Below the pieces are notes generated by a model, which saw only the letters and a program-made list of their open reading frames with translations, had not been told where the DNA came from and ran no database searches. From Microbacterium sp. 18062 (GTDB lineage Bacteria > Actinomycetota > Actinomycetes > Actinomycetales > Microbacteriaceae), in NCBI RefSeq assembly GCF_902706225.1, contig NZ_CACSKB010000008.1, positions 25,776-89,775 of the forward strand: a DNA stretch of 64,000 nucleotides, read 5' to 3'. A program made the translations under genes and the position numbers. Of the stretch, positions 41,183 to 49,575 are shown one piece after another; within the stretch, counting starts at the first letter, position 1, and each line of letters begins with the position of its first letter.

Positions 41183-42606
41183 CCACCAGGCCTTCTCCAC
41201 GCGCCGCCGGCGCGACGCGCGGAGCCGCCGGGCGCGGGGGCCCCGCGATGTTCCGCTCGCTCGGGCTGTTCAACTACCGCGTCTGGTTCCTCGGCGCTCT
41301 CGTCTCCAACATCGGCGGATGGATGCAGGCCACCGCCCAGGACTGGGTCGTGCTGACCGAGCTCACCGACAACGATGCGACGGCGATGGGCGTCACGATG
41401 GCCCTGCAGTTCGGGCCGCCGCTGCTGCTCGTCGGCGTCACCGGATGGGTCGCCGACCGCTTCGACCGACGGCGACTGCTCATGACCACGCAGTCCACGC
41501 TCATGGGCCTCGCGATCGTCGCCGGTGCCCTCCTCCTCTCCGGCGTGATGACCCTGCCGCTCATGTTCGCCTTCGCGCTCGCGTTCGGGGTCGTGAACGC
41601 GTTCGACGCCCCCGCCCGCCAGGCGTTCGTCACGGACGTCGTCACGCGGGAGAACGCGGCCAACGCCGTCGCGCTGAACTCCGCCTCCTTCAACGCGGCA
41701 CGACTGCTCGGCCCCGCCGTCGCCGGATTCCTCATCGTGCTCGTGGGCTCCGGCTGGGTGTTCGTCGTCAACGCCGGCACGTTCCTCGCCATGCTCGTCG
41801 CCCTGCTGCTCATCCGTCGCGGCGAGCTCATCCCGCGCGTGAAGGCGCCGGGAGCGGCGCGGCTGGCCGACGGGTTCCGCTACGTCGCCGGCCGCCCCGA
41901 CCTCGTCGTGACGTTCGTGATGGTCTTCCTGATCGGCGCGTTCGGCATGAACTTCCCGATCTTCGCCTCCACCATGGCGCTGGAGTTCGGGCAGCAGGCC
42001 GACGGCTACGGGGTGCTGAGCTCGATCCTGGCGATCGGCTCCCTGGCGGGCGCTCTGCTCGCCGCCCGTCGGGACCGCGCCCGGATGCGGGTCGTCATGG
42101 TCGCCGCGGGCGGGTTCGGGGTGTTCTCGCTCGCCTCGTCCGCGATGCCGACCTACGTCCTCTACGCCGTGTCGCTCGTCTTCGTCGGCTTCGCCACCGT
42201 GACGGTGCTGACCACCGCGAACGGATACGTGCAGACGACCACCGACCCGGGGCTGCGCGGCCGGGTCCTCGCCCTTTACATGGCGGTCCTGATGGGGGCG
42301 ACCCCGATCGGCGCCCCCATCGCCGGCTGGGTGGCGAACGTCTGGGGGCCCCGCGCGGCGATCGTCCTGGGGGCGAGTGCGGGCCTGCTCGCCTGCGCGA
42401 TCGGCATGGCATGGCTGCTCCTGTCTGGCCGGGTGCACCGCGACGCCGCGCGCCGCTTCCGCCTGACGATCGACGAGACGCGCCCACTCCCGATCCTCGC
42501 CCCCGAGGAGTTCTCCGACGAGGTCGCGGGCACGACCCCCATCCGCCTGCCGGAGCCGCCGGGCGTCCCCCGCGGGCGCACGACGGCCTCGCACCGCCAC
42601 CCCTGA
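41179..42606 (+). CDS. MFS exporter (DHA3/EntS-like, 12-TM)
   Basis: 475 residues beginning FRSLGLFNYRVWFLGALVSNIGGWMQATAQDW, typical of the MFS_3/EntS branch. Motif A follows as GWVADRFDRRRLLM, with about 12 membrane helices and a 45-residue charged cytoplasmic tail. Known: such proteins export siderophores, macrolides or other drugs. It is co-translated with a MarR repressor. A GTCTCCCC/GGGGAGAC hairpin at 42614-42633 follows the stop. Confidence 0.85.
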   Translation: MTTRPSPRAAGATRGAAGRGGPAMFRSLGLFNYRVWFLGALVSNIGGWMQATAQDWVVLTELTDNDATAMGVTMALQFGPPLLLVGVTGWVADRFDRRRLLMTTQSTLMGLAIVAGALLLSGVMTLPLMFAFALAFGVVNAFDAPARQAFVTDVVTRENAANAVALNSASFNAARLLGPAVAGFLIVLVGSGWVFVVNAGTFLAMLVALLLIRRGELIPRVKAPGAARLADGFRYVAGRPDLVVTFVMVFLIGAFGMNFPIFASTMALEFGQQADGYGVLSSILAIGSLAGALLAARRDRARMRVVMVAAGGFGVFSLASSAMPTYVLYAVSLVFVGFATVTVLTTANGYVQTTTDPGLRGRVLALYMAVLMGATPIGAPIAGWVANVWGPRAAIVLGASAGLLACAIGMAWLLLSGRVHRDAARRFRLTIDETRPLPILAPEEFSDEVAGTTPIRLPEPPGVPRGRTTASHRHP

Positions 42607-42613
42607 TGCGAAC

Positions 42614-42633
42614 GTCTCCCCGGAGGGGGAGAC
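42614..42633 (+). terminator. 8-bp hairpin after the MFS gene
   Basis: GTCTCCCC (42614-42621), loop GGAG, GGGGAGAC (42626-42633). The stem is perfect but has no U-tract. It lies 7 bp after the stop and is a likely transcription end. Confidence 0.5.
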
Positions 42634-42750
42634 TCCGCATCCTTCGTTGATCGTCAGCGACCCAGACCGCTGATCCGGAGCGTTTCCGCGGTCGCCGAGC
42701 GCGGGTCGACGAGGCGCGCGGATTGCGTCGGGCTCTCCTGCGCATTACGA

Positions 42751-42764
42751 TTGAAACGTTTTAG
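42751..42764 (+). promoter_or_regulatory. LacI-type operator upstream of rhaI
   Basis: TTGAAACGTTTTAG has the central AACGTT of LacI-family operators (consensus like TGAAACGTTTCA) and lies 36 bp before the rhaI start. No LacI gene is in the window; the neighbouring regulator is DeoR-type, so another sugar regulator may also act here. Confidence 0.45.
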
Positions 42765-42800
42765 CATGCCGTTCATGCTTCCGACGAAGAAAGCAGCCCC

Positions 42801-43967
42801 ATGTCACTTCTCTCTCCTCAGGTTCTGGCGGCTCTCGAGGCGCAGGCGATCGAGCTGCCGAGCTGGGCGTTCGGGAACTCCGGCACCCGGTTCCGCGTGT
42901 TCCCGACCGCGGGGACCCCGCGGGACGTCTTCGAGAAGATCGCCGACGCCGCCGAGGTCAACCGCGTCACCGCGCTCGCCCCCTCCGTCGCCCTGCACAT
43001 CCCCTGGGACCGGGTCGACGACTACGACGCGCTCCGCCGTCACGCCGAGGACCTCGGCGTGACCCTCGGCACGATCAACTCCAACACGTTCCAGGACGAG
43101 GACTACAAGTTCGGGGCCCTCACCCACCACGACGACCGCATCCGGCGCAAGGCGATCGACCACCACCTCGCCTGCATCGACATCATGGACCGGACCGGGT
43201 CCCGCGACCTGAAGATCTGGCTCGCCGAGGGCTCCAACTACCCCGGCCAGACCGACATGCGCGCCCGCCAGGACCGCCTCCACGACTCGCTGCAGGAGAT
43301 CTACGCGCGCCTGGGCGACGCGCAGCGCCTCGTCCTCGAGTACAAGTTCTTCGAGCCGTCGTTCTACCACACCGACGTCCCCGACTGGGGCACCTCCTAC
43401 GCCCAGGTCGCCGCTCTCGGCGACAGGGCGCTCGTCTGCCTCGACACCGGCCACCACGCCCCGGGCACCAACATCGAGTTCATCGTGATGCAGCTCCTCC
43501 GCCTCGGAAAGCTCGGCTCGTTCGACTTCAACTCCCGCTTCTACGCCGACGACGACCTCATCGTCGGCGCCGCCGACCCCTTCCAGCTGTTCCGCATCCT
43601 CGTCGAGGTGATCCGCGGCGGGGGCCTGAACAACCCCGACGTCGCCTTCATGCTCGACCAGTGCCACAACGTCGAGGCGAAGATCCCCGGACAGATCCGC
43701 TCGGTGCTGAACGTGCAGGAGATGACCGCGCGGGCCCTGCTCATCGACCACGATGCCCTCGCGGCGGCCCAGGGCGCGAACGACGTGCTGGGCGCGCAAG
43801 CGGTGTTCATGGACGCCTTCTACACCGACGTGCGCCCCGCCCTCGCCGAATGGCGCGAGTCGCGCGGCCTCCCCACCGACCCGATGGCCGCGTACGCCGC
43901 ATCCGGGTACCAGGAGCGCATCGAGTCCGAGCGCGCGGGCGGCACGCAGGCCGGCTGGGGCGCCTGA
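42801..43967 (+). CDS. rhaI: L-rhamnose isomerase (RhaI type)
   Basis: 388 residues of the xylose-isomerase-like TIM barrel seen in Pseudomonas-type RhaI. Probable metal residues are Glu180 (VLEYKFFEP), Asp215 (CLDTGHHAPG) and Asp242 (GSFDFNSR). Also typical are GTINSNTFQDEDYKFG and LAEGSNYPGQ. Known: it converts L-rhamnose to L-rhamnulose in the cytosol. Genes for the regulator, aldolase-dehydrogenase and kinase follow, completing the phosphorylative pathway. No rhamnose transporter or mutarotase is adjacent. Confidence 0.88.
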   Translation: MSLLSPQVLAALEAQAIELPSWAFGNSGTRFRVFPTAGTPRDVFEKIADAAEVNRVTALAPSVALHIPWDRVDDYDALRRHAEDLGVTLGTINSNTFQDEDYKFGALTHHDDRIRRKAIDHHLACIDIMDRTGSRDLKIWLAEGSNYPGQTDMRARQDRLHDSLQEIYARLGDAQRLVLEYKFFEPSFYHTDVPDWGTSYAQVAALGDRALVCLDTGHHAPGTNIEFIVMQLLRLGKLGSFDFNSRFYADDDLIVGAADPFQLFRILVEVIRGGGLNNPDVAFMLDQCHNVEAKIPGQIRSVLNVQEMTARALLIDHDALAAAQGANDVLGAQAVFMDAFYTDVRPALAEWRESRGLPTDPMAAYAASGYQERIESERAGGTQAGWGA

Positions 43968-44020
43968 CGCCACCGGTGCCATGACCACGCGCGCGCGGCC
44001 GGCGGATAGCATCTGACGAC

Positions 44021-44782
44021 ATGGCTATCGTCTCGACCGTGAGCGGCGAACTCCGCCGCCGAATGGTGCTCGACCTGCTCGACGAGCACGGCCGGGTGCT
44101 GCTCGACGACCTGGCGACCCGGCTCGGCGTCTCGGGGATGACGGTCCGGCGCGACCTCGACGAGCTGGAGGCCGCGGGACTCCTCCGTCGCGTGCGCGGC
44201 GGCGCCGTGAGCGTCTCGCGGGCGCGCCCGTTCGCCGAGCGGATGGCGGCGGACATCGACGCGAAGCGCACGATCGCGCGGAAGGCCGCGACGCTCGTGC
44301 CCCGTACGGGCTACGTCGCCTTCGACGCGTCGTCGACGATCGGGGTGCTGCTGGAGACGATCGCCCCCGACTCGGAGCACATCGCCGTGACCAACTCGAT
44401 CGACAACTTCCGGCACGCCTCCGCCCGCGCGCCCGAGCGCAGCATCCTCGTCGGCGGCGAGGCCGAGGCGTCGACCGGCAGCCTCGTCGGCCCCCTGGCG
44501 TGCCGGATGGCGTCGTCGCTCCAGTACGAGCGGTTCTTCGCCTCGGCGTCCGCCATCGAGACGGCGTGGGGCACCTCCGAGGTCACCCCCCGCGAGGCGC
44601 AGGTGAAGCAGGTGTTCGCCGAGCGCGCGGCCTCGACCGTGCTGCTCGCGACGGCGGGCAAGCTGCGGGACTCCGGCGTCGCCCGCACGCTCCCCTGGGA
44701 CGACATCGACCTCGTCCTCACCGAGCTGCCGCCCGAGGCCACCGAGCTCGACGGGCTCCGCGACGTCGTCGAGCTGTGCTGA
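44021..44782 (+). CDS. DeoR-family sugar regulator
   Basis: 253 residues: N-terminal helix-turn-helix (RRRMVLDLLDEHGRVLLDDLATRLGVSGMTVRRDLDEL) and a DeoRC sugar-phosphate sensor (YVAFDASSTIGVLLETIAP, AVTNSIDNFR, DIDLVLTE). Known: DeoR proteins repress sugar operons until a phosphorylated intermediate binds. The ACGAACA repeats before the aldolase gene are its likely target. It lies 53 bp behind rhaI in the same direction. The rest of the pathway is transcribed 160 bp downstream. Confidence 0.86.
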   Translation: MAIVSTVSGELRRRMVLDLLDEHGRVLLDDLATRLGVSGMTVRRDLDELEAAGLLRRVRGGAVSVSRARPFAERMAADIDAKRTIARKAATLVPRTGYVAFDASSTIGVLLETIAPDSEHIAVTNSIDNFRHASARAPERSILVGGEAEASTGSLVGPLACRMASSLQYERFFASASAIETAWGTSEVTPREAQVKQVFAERAASTVLLATAGKLRDSGVARTLPWDDIDLVLTELPPEATELDGLRDVVELC

Positions 44783-44883
44783 TGCGCACGCCCCTGGGAG
44801 GGACCTCCGCATAGTCCTGGTCGGTCCTCAGGCCGGGGCCGCTGACCCGCACACGGGTTGACGCGAGCATCCTGATATGTGAC

Positions 44884-44911
44884 TGTTTGTGAGTACGAAC
44901 ATAAACGAACA
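44884..44911 (+). promoter_or_regulatory. Repeated DeoR-type operator before the aldolase gene
   Basis: TGTTTGT-GAGT-ACGAACA (44884-44901) is a near-perfect dyad (6 of 7 arm bases), and a second ACGAACA copy follows at 44905-44911, exactly 10 bp later. The block is AT-rich in a GC-rich background and lies 31 bp before the start at 44943. Confidence 0.5.
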
Positions 44912-44942
44912 CTCGTCTTCGCGAACCAACGAAGGAACACCC

Positions 44943-46979
44943 ATGACGAACCCGACCGCCGCCGAGCTCATCGCGCGCAGCAACCGCCTCGGCGCAGACC
45001 CGAAGAACACGAACTACGCCGGCGGCAACACGTCGGCGAAGGGCACCGAGACCGACCCGGTCACGGGCGAGCCGGTGGAGCTGCTGTGGGTGAAGGGCTC
45101 CGGCGGCGACCTCGGAACCCTCACCGAGAAGGGACTCGCGGTGCTGCGCCTCGACCGCCTGCGCGCCCTCCAGAACGTGTACCCGGGCGTCGAGCGCGAG
45201 GACGAGATGGTCGCCGCGTTCGACTACTGCCTGCACGGAAAGGGCGGAGCCGCCCCTTCGATCGACACCGCCATGCACGGCCTCGTCGACGCCGCGCACG
45301 TCGACCACCTGCATCCGGACTCCGGCATCGCGATCGCGACCTCCGCGGACGGCGAGGAGCTGACGAAGAAGGTCTTCGGCGAGAAGGTCGCGTGGGTGCC
45401 GTGGCGGCGCCCCGGCTTCCAGCTCGGTCTCGACATCGCGGCCATCAAGGCCGAGAACCCTGCGGCCGTCGGCTGCATCCTGGGCGGACACGGCATCACG
45501 GCCTGGGGCGACACCTCGGCCGAGGCCGAGGCGAACTCGCTCTGGATCATCGACACCGCCGCCGCGTACATCGCCGAGCACGGCAAGGCGGAGCCCTTCG
45601 GGGCCGTGCGCTCCGGCTACGAGGCGCTGCCGGAGGCCGAGCGCCGGGCCCGTGCGGCCGCCCTCGCGCCCACCATCCGCGGCATCGCGAGCCACGACAA
45701 GCCCACCGTCGGCCACTACGACGACAGCGACGTCGTGCTGGACTTCCTCGCCTCCGAGAAGGCACCCGCCCTCGCCGCGCTCGGCACGAGCTGCCCCGAC
45801 CACTTCCTGCGCACGAAGGTGAAGCCGCTGCTGCTCGACCTGCCCGCGACGGCGACCGTCGAGGAGCAGATCGCGCGGCTCCACGAGCTGCACGAGGAGT
45901 ACCGCGCCGACTACCAGTCGTACTACGACGCGCACGCCGACTCGTCGAGCCCCGCCATCCGCGGTGCGGACCCGCTCATCGTGCTCGTTCCCGGCGTCGG
46001 CCAGTTCAGCTACGGCGCCAACAAGCAGACCGCGCGGGTCGCCGGGGAGTTCTACATCAACGCCATCAACGTCATGCGCGGCGCCGAGGCGCTCTCGGCC
46101 TACACCCCGATCTCGGACGCCGAGAAGTTCCGCATCGAGTACTGGGCGCTCGAAGAGGCGAAGCTGCAGCGACTGCCGAAGCCGAAGACCCACCAGGGCC
46201 GTATCGCGTTCGTCACGGGCGCCGCATCCGGCATCGGCAAGGCCATCGCCACGCGCCTCGCCGCCGAGGGCGCGTGCGTCGTCGTGGCCGACCTCGACCT
46301 GGAGAAGGCGCAGGCGGTGGCCGCCGAGCTCGGCGGGACCGACGTCGCGATCGGCGTCGCCGCGAACGTGGCGGATGCGGATGGCGTGCAGGCCGCGATC
46401 GACGCGACCCTCCTCGCCTTCGGCGGCATCGACCTCGTCGTCAACAACGCCGGGCTGTCACTGTCGAAGCCGCTGCTGGAGACCACCGAGAAGGACTGGG
46501 ACCTGCAGCACGACGTCATGGCGAAGGGCTCGTTCCTCGTCTCGAAGGCCGCGGCCAAGGCGCTCATCGAGCAGAAGCTCGGCGGCGACGTCGTCTACAT
46601 CTCGTCGAAGAACAGCGTGTTCGCCGGGCCCAACAACATCGCCTACTCGGCGACGAAGGCCGACCAGGCGCACCAGGTGCGCCTCCTCGCGGTCGAGCTC
46701 GGCGAGCATGGCGTGCGTGTGAACGGCATCAACCCCGACGGCGTCGTGCGCGGCTCGGGCATCTTCGCCTCCGGATGGGGCGCCAACCGCGCCGCGACCT
46801 ACGGGGTGAACGAGGAGGACCTCGGCCAGTTCTACGCGAACCGCACGATCCTCAAGCGCGAGGTCGTCCCCGAGAACGTCGCCGACGCGGTGTACGTGCT
46901 CACCGGGCCCGAGCTCAGCCGCACCACGGGCCTGCACATCCCGGTCGACTCCGGCGTCGCCGCCGCGTTCCTGCGGTGA
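44943..46979 (+). CDS. rhaD: Bifunctional rhamnulose-1-phosphate aldolase / L-lactaldehyde dehydrogenase
   Basis: 678 residues in two domains. Residues 1 to about 415 form a class II aldolase with zinc-site segment HVDHLHPDSG and GGHGITAWG. Residues about 420-678 form a classical SDR (TGAASGIGKAIATRL, NNAGLS, SSKNSV, YSATK). Known: in actinobacteria and bacilli this fusion cleaves rhamnulose-1-phosphate to DHAP and L-lactaldehyde and oxidises the latter to L-lactate. The start at 44943 has GAAGGA 7 bp upstream; an ATG at 44889 lies in the operator region. The kinase gene begins within its stop codon (TGATG). Confidence 0.88.
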   Translation: MTNPTAAELIARSNRLGADPKNTNYAGGNTSAKGTETDPVTGEPVELLWVKGSGGDLGTLTEKGLAVLRLDRLRALQNVYPGVEREDEMVAAFDYCLHGKGGAAPSIDTAMHGLVDAAHVDHLHPDSGIAIATSADGEELTKKVFGEKVAWVPWRRPGFQLGLDIAAIKAENPAAVGCILGGHGITAWGDTSAEAEANSLWIIDTAAAYIAEHGKAEPFGAVRSGYEALPEAERRARAAALAPTIRGIASHDKPTVGHYDDSDVVLDFLASEKAPALAALGTSCPDHFLRTKVKPLLLDLPATATVEEQIARLHELHEEYRADYQSYYDAHADSSSPAIRGADPLIVLVPGVGQFSYGANKQTARVAGEFYINAINVMRGAEALSAYTPISDAEKFRIEYWALEEAKLQRLPKPKTHQGRIAFVTGAASGIGKAIATRLAAEGACVVVADLDLEKAQAVAAELGGTDVAIGVAANVADADGVQAAIDATLLAFGGIDLVVNNAGLSLSKPLLETTEKDWDLQHDVMAKGSFLVSKAAAKALIEQKLGGDVVYISSKNSVFAGPNNIAYSATKADQAHQVRLLAVELGEHGVRVNGINPDGVVRGSGIFASGWGANRAATYGVNEEDLGQFYANRTILKREVVPENVADAVYVLTGPELSRTTGLHIPVDSGVAAAFLR

Positions 46980-48415
46980 TGACGGAAGCACCGGGGGCGG
47001 TCGCAGCGGTCGACCTCGGCGCCACGAGCGGGCGGGTCATCGTCGGGCACGTCGGCCGCGACACTCTGCGCCTCGAACAGGTCGCGCGCTTCGCGAACGG
47101 GCCCCTGCGGCTGGCCTCGGGACTGCATTGGAACCTCACCGGTCTCTACGCGCACGCGCTCGACGGCCTCGCCCGCGCCGTCCGCGCGGAACCGGGCATC
47201 GCAAGCGTCGGCATCGACTCGTGGGCGGTCGACTACGCGCTGCTGCGCGGGGACCGGATGCTGGGCGAGCCGTTCCACTACCGCGACGATCGCGCCATGC
47301 GCGGCGTCGAGGCGGTGCATGCGGTGAGGCCGTTCGACGAGCTGTACGCGCGCAACGGCCTGCAGTTCCTCGCCTTCAACACGCTCTACCAGCTCGCCGA
47401 GGAGCGCCGCGACGGGCTGCTCGACCTCGCCGACACGGCGCTGCTCGTTCCCGACGCGCTCGCGTTCCAGCTCGCCGGCGCCCGGGTCGCGGAGCGCACG
47501 AACGCGTCGACGACGGGGCTCGTCCGCGTCGCGGACGGCGAGTGGGACACGGAGCTCATGGCAGACCTGGGGCTTCGCGCATCCCTCTTCCCCGCGCTCG
47601 TGGATCCGGGCACCTCGCTCGGCTCGCTGCGGCCCGCGCTGGCCGATCAGGTGGGCGCGGCCCTCGAGGTCGTCGCCGTCGGCTCGCACGACACCGCATC
47701 CGCCGTCGTCGCCGTGCCGATGGCCGACCCCGAGACGTCCGCATACATCTCCTGCGGCACGTGGGGGCTCGTAGGCCTCGAGCTCGAGAGCCCCGTGACG
47801 ACGGATGCGGCGCGGCGCGCGAACGTGACGAACGAGGGCGGCGTCGACGGGCGCGTGCGGTTCCTGCACAACGTCATGGGGCTCTGGCTGCTGAGCGAGT
47901 CGGTACGCCGGTGGGAACGCGAGAGCGGTCAGCCGATCGATCTGCCGACGCTGCTCGCGGACGCGGCGGAGGTTCCGCCGGCATCCGTGCCCGTGTTCGA
48001 CGCGAACGATCCGGTGTTCCTCGCCCCGGGCGACATGCCGGAGCGGATCGCGCGCTGGTACCGCGAGCACGACCTCGCCGTGCCGACGACCCGCGCGTCG
48101 TTCGCCCGCGCCATCGTCGAGAGCCTCGCCGATGCGTTCGCGCGGACGGTGCGGACGGTCGCGGAGCTCGCGGGGCGCCGCATCGAGACGATCCACGTCG
48201 TCGGCGGCGGCGCGCTCAACACGCTGCTCTGCCAGCGCACGGCGGATCGCTCGGGGCTCACGGTGCTCGCAGGCCCGGTCGAGGCCACCGCGATCGGGAA
48301 TGTGCTCGTGCAGGCGCGCGCGCAGGGCTGGTTCGGGCGCGACGCGACGCTCGAGGACCTGCGCGCCCTCGTGACGCGGACCCATGAGCCGGTGCGGTAC
48401 CTGCCGCGCGACTGA
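46979..48415 (+). CDS. rhaB: Rhamnulokinase
   Basis: 478 residues of the FGGY sugar-kinase fold: AAVDLGATSGRVIVG (phosphate 1), GIDSWAVDYALL, YRDDRAM with the sugar-binding region, YISCGTWGLVGLE and the adenosine motif HVVGGGALNTLLCQRTAD. Known: it phosphorylates L-rhamnulose at C1 with ATP. Its ATG overlaps the aldolase-dehydrogenase stop by one base, so the two are coupled. It converges with a small membrane protein gene, with a 10-bp gap. Confidence 0.88.
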   Translation: MTEAPGAVAAVDLGATSGRVIVGHVGRDTLRLEQVARFANGPLRLASGLHWNLTGLYAHALDGLARAVRAEPGIASVGIDSWAVDYALLRGDRMLGEPFHYRDDRAMRGVEAVHAVRPFDELYARNGLQFLAFNTLYQLAEERRDGLLDLADTALLVPDALAFQLAGARVAERTNASTTGLVRVADGEWDTELMADLGLRASLFPALVDPGTSLGSLRPALADQVGAALEVVAVGSHDTASAVVAVPMADPETSAYISCGTWGLVGLELESPVTTDAARRANVTNEGGVDGRVRFLHNVMGLWLLSESVRRWERESGQPIDLPTLLADAAEVPPASVPVFDANDPVFLAPGDMPERIARWYREHDLAVPTTRASFARAIVESLADAFARTVRTVAELAGRRIETIHVVGGGALNTLLCQRTADRSGLTVLAGPVEATAIGNVLVQARAQGWFGRDATLEDLRALVTRTHEPVRYLPRD

Positions 48416-48425
48416 GCGGGCGCAC

Positions 48426-48824
48426 TCAGCGAATGATGCGCCGGCGCCAGCCGTCGGAGTCGGCGCGCAGAGAACGCCCCGTCGCGCGGCGGTGCCGACG
48501 GCTCCATCGCACCCGCACGATGCCCACGATCAGACCGCCCGACGCCGCCGCCAGAACGAACAGCACCGACAGCAGCAGCCAGGGCGACACCCCGACCGTG
48601 CCGACGACCAGGTGCACGACCGTGAACGCCAGCAGGACGAGCGCACCGACTGTGATGAGCGCGCCGGCCACAAGGGCTGCCACCGGATGGCGCACCGGGC
48701 GGTAGAACAGACTGCCGGAGGCGTCCCGAGGCACCGCGTACGGCTCCCGGGAACGCTCGCCCGGTAGCCACCGGCTTTGACGCGCGTACATCATGCGGGC
48801 GAGTTCGGGCGGCGGGACTCGCAA
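48426..48824 (-). CDS. Small membrane protein of unknown function
   Basis: 132 residues (ATG 48824; MMYARQ at 48794 is an alternative start). Two hydrophobic helices are clear, at about residues 46-72 (VAALVAGALITVGALVLLAF...) and about 80-105 (PWLLLSVLFVLAAASGGLIV), with Arg-rich flanks on both sides and an Arg-rich C-terminus (RVRWSRRHRRATGRSLR). No family is recognised and no ribosome site is obvious. Two-helix proteins of this type are common in actinobacteria. Confidence 0.6.
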   Translation of the reverse strand: MRVPPPELARMMYARQSRWLPGERSREPYAVPRDASGSLFYRPVRHPVAALVAGALITVGALVLLAFTVVHLVVGTVGVSPWLLLSVLFVLAAASGGLIVGIVRVRWSRRHRRATGRSLRADSDGWRRRIIR

Positions 48825-49023
48825 CCGATCAGTGGCACGGCGTCGCTTCTCTTGCTCATGACGCGCTCCCCTCGCCGCGTGCCGTCCCGCGCGGCCGTAC
48901 GCTCAACAATATCGCTCCGTCACGGAGGCGATCCCTCGGGCCTCACGCCCGGAGACGGCGAGGAAGCCGTTCGCCGGCGCCGTGACGAGCGCGCCGTCGG
49001 CGTCCTCGACCAGTCGGCCCAGG

Positions 49024-49083
49024 CAGACCGACATCCCCGAAGCCTTCTGGCGGGACCTCACCGCCGCAGGCCTGACGTCCTGA
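49024..49083 (+). pseudogene. Possible aldo/keto reductase C-terminal remnant
   Basis: The last 19 codons before TGA 49081-49083 read QTDIPEAFWRDLTAAGLTS, the usual closing of L-fucose-dehydrogenase-type aldo/keto reductases (IP-x-AFW-x-DL...GL). Nothing upstream matches the rest of that family. It lies in a 300-bp decayed stretch next to another remnant. Confidence 0.4.
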
Positions 49084-49500
49084 GGCGCCGCGCTTCGTCT
49101 CGCCGTTCGGCGATGCGAGCCGACCGGGGTCAGCGGCTGGTGTAACCACCGTCGATCGGCAGGGACACGCCCGAGATCATCGCGGCGCCGTCGCCGAGGA
49201 GGAAGACGATGGGTGCTGCGATGTCGTCCTCGGTCGCCCAGCGATGCAGGGGCATGGCCTCGAGGAACGGCCCCTCGATCTCGGGACGGCTCTTCGCCGC
49301 GGCGATCGCCTCCCACGAGAGCGGTGCCCAGGTCGCCCCGGCGCCTGAGCTCCACACGGTGCGGCGCGCCCGAAGCGACGAGACGAAGGGGCGCGGTGCG
49401 CCGGTTCCGGAGGGGCGCTTCGTCTCGCCGCGCTCGCTCAGCGACCGGGGTCCTGCTCTCGATCCCTGAGCGAGGAGCGACGCTCCGAGACGAAGGGCAG
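49084..49500. repeat. Cluster of CTTCGTCTCG / CGAGACGAAG intergenic repeats
   Basis: Related copies occur at 49091-49131 and 49417-49452 (CGCTTCGTCTCGCCG ... CGACCGGGGTC) and, inverted, at about 49372-49389 and 49467-49495 (GAGCGACGCTCC-GAGACGAAG). Facing copies can form stem-loops. Another degenerate copy is near 39.75 kb. Such elements are typical intergenic repeats in this kind of genome and here mark a decayed spot. Confidence 0.6.
49130..49357 (-). pseudogene. SDR oxidoreductase remnant (C-terminal 60 residues)
   Basis: From about 49319 down to TGA 49130 the minus strand encodes SWEAIAAAKSRPEIEGPFL, RWATEDDIAAPIVFLLGD and the standard SDR ending SGVSLPIDGGYTSR. The cofactor and catalytic parts are absent. 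The original substrate branch cannot be named; FabG-like sugar-acid dehydrogenases end this way. Confidence 0.7.
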
Positions 49501-49575
49501 CGACCGGGCTCTCGTCACCTCACGGAGTGCACCACAGGGGCGCTGAGACGCGGACCCGAGAATCTCCCGGCGCCG

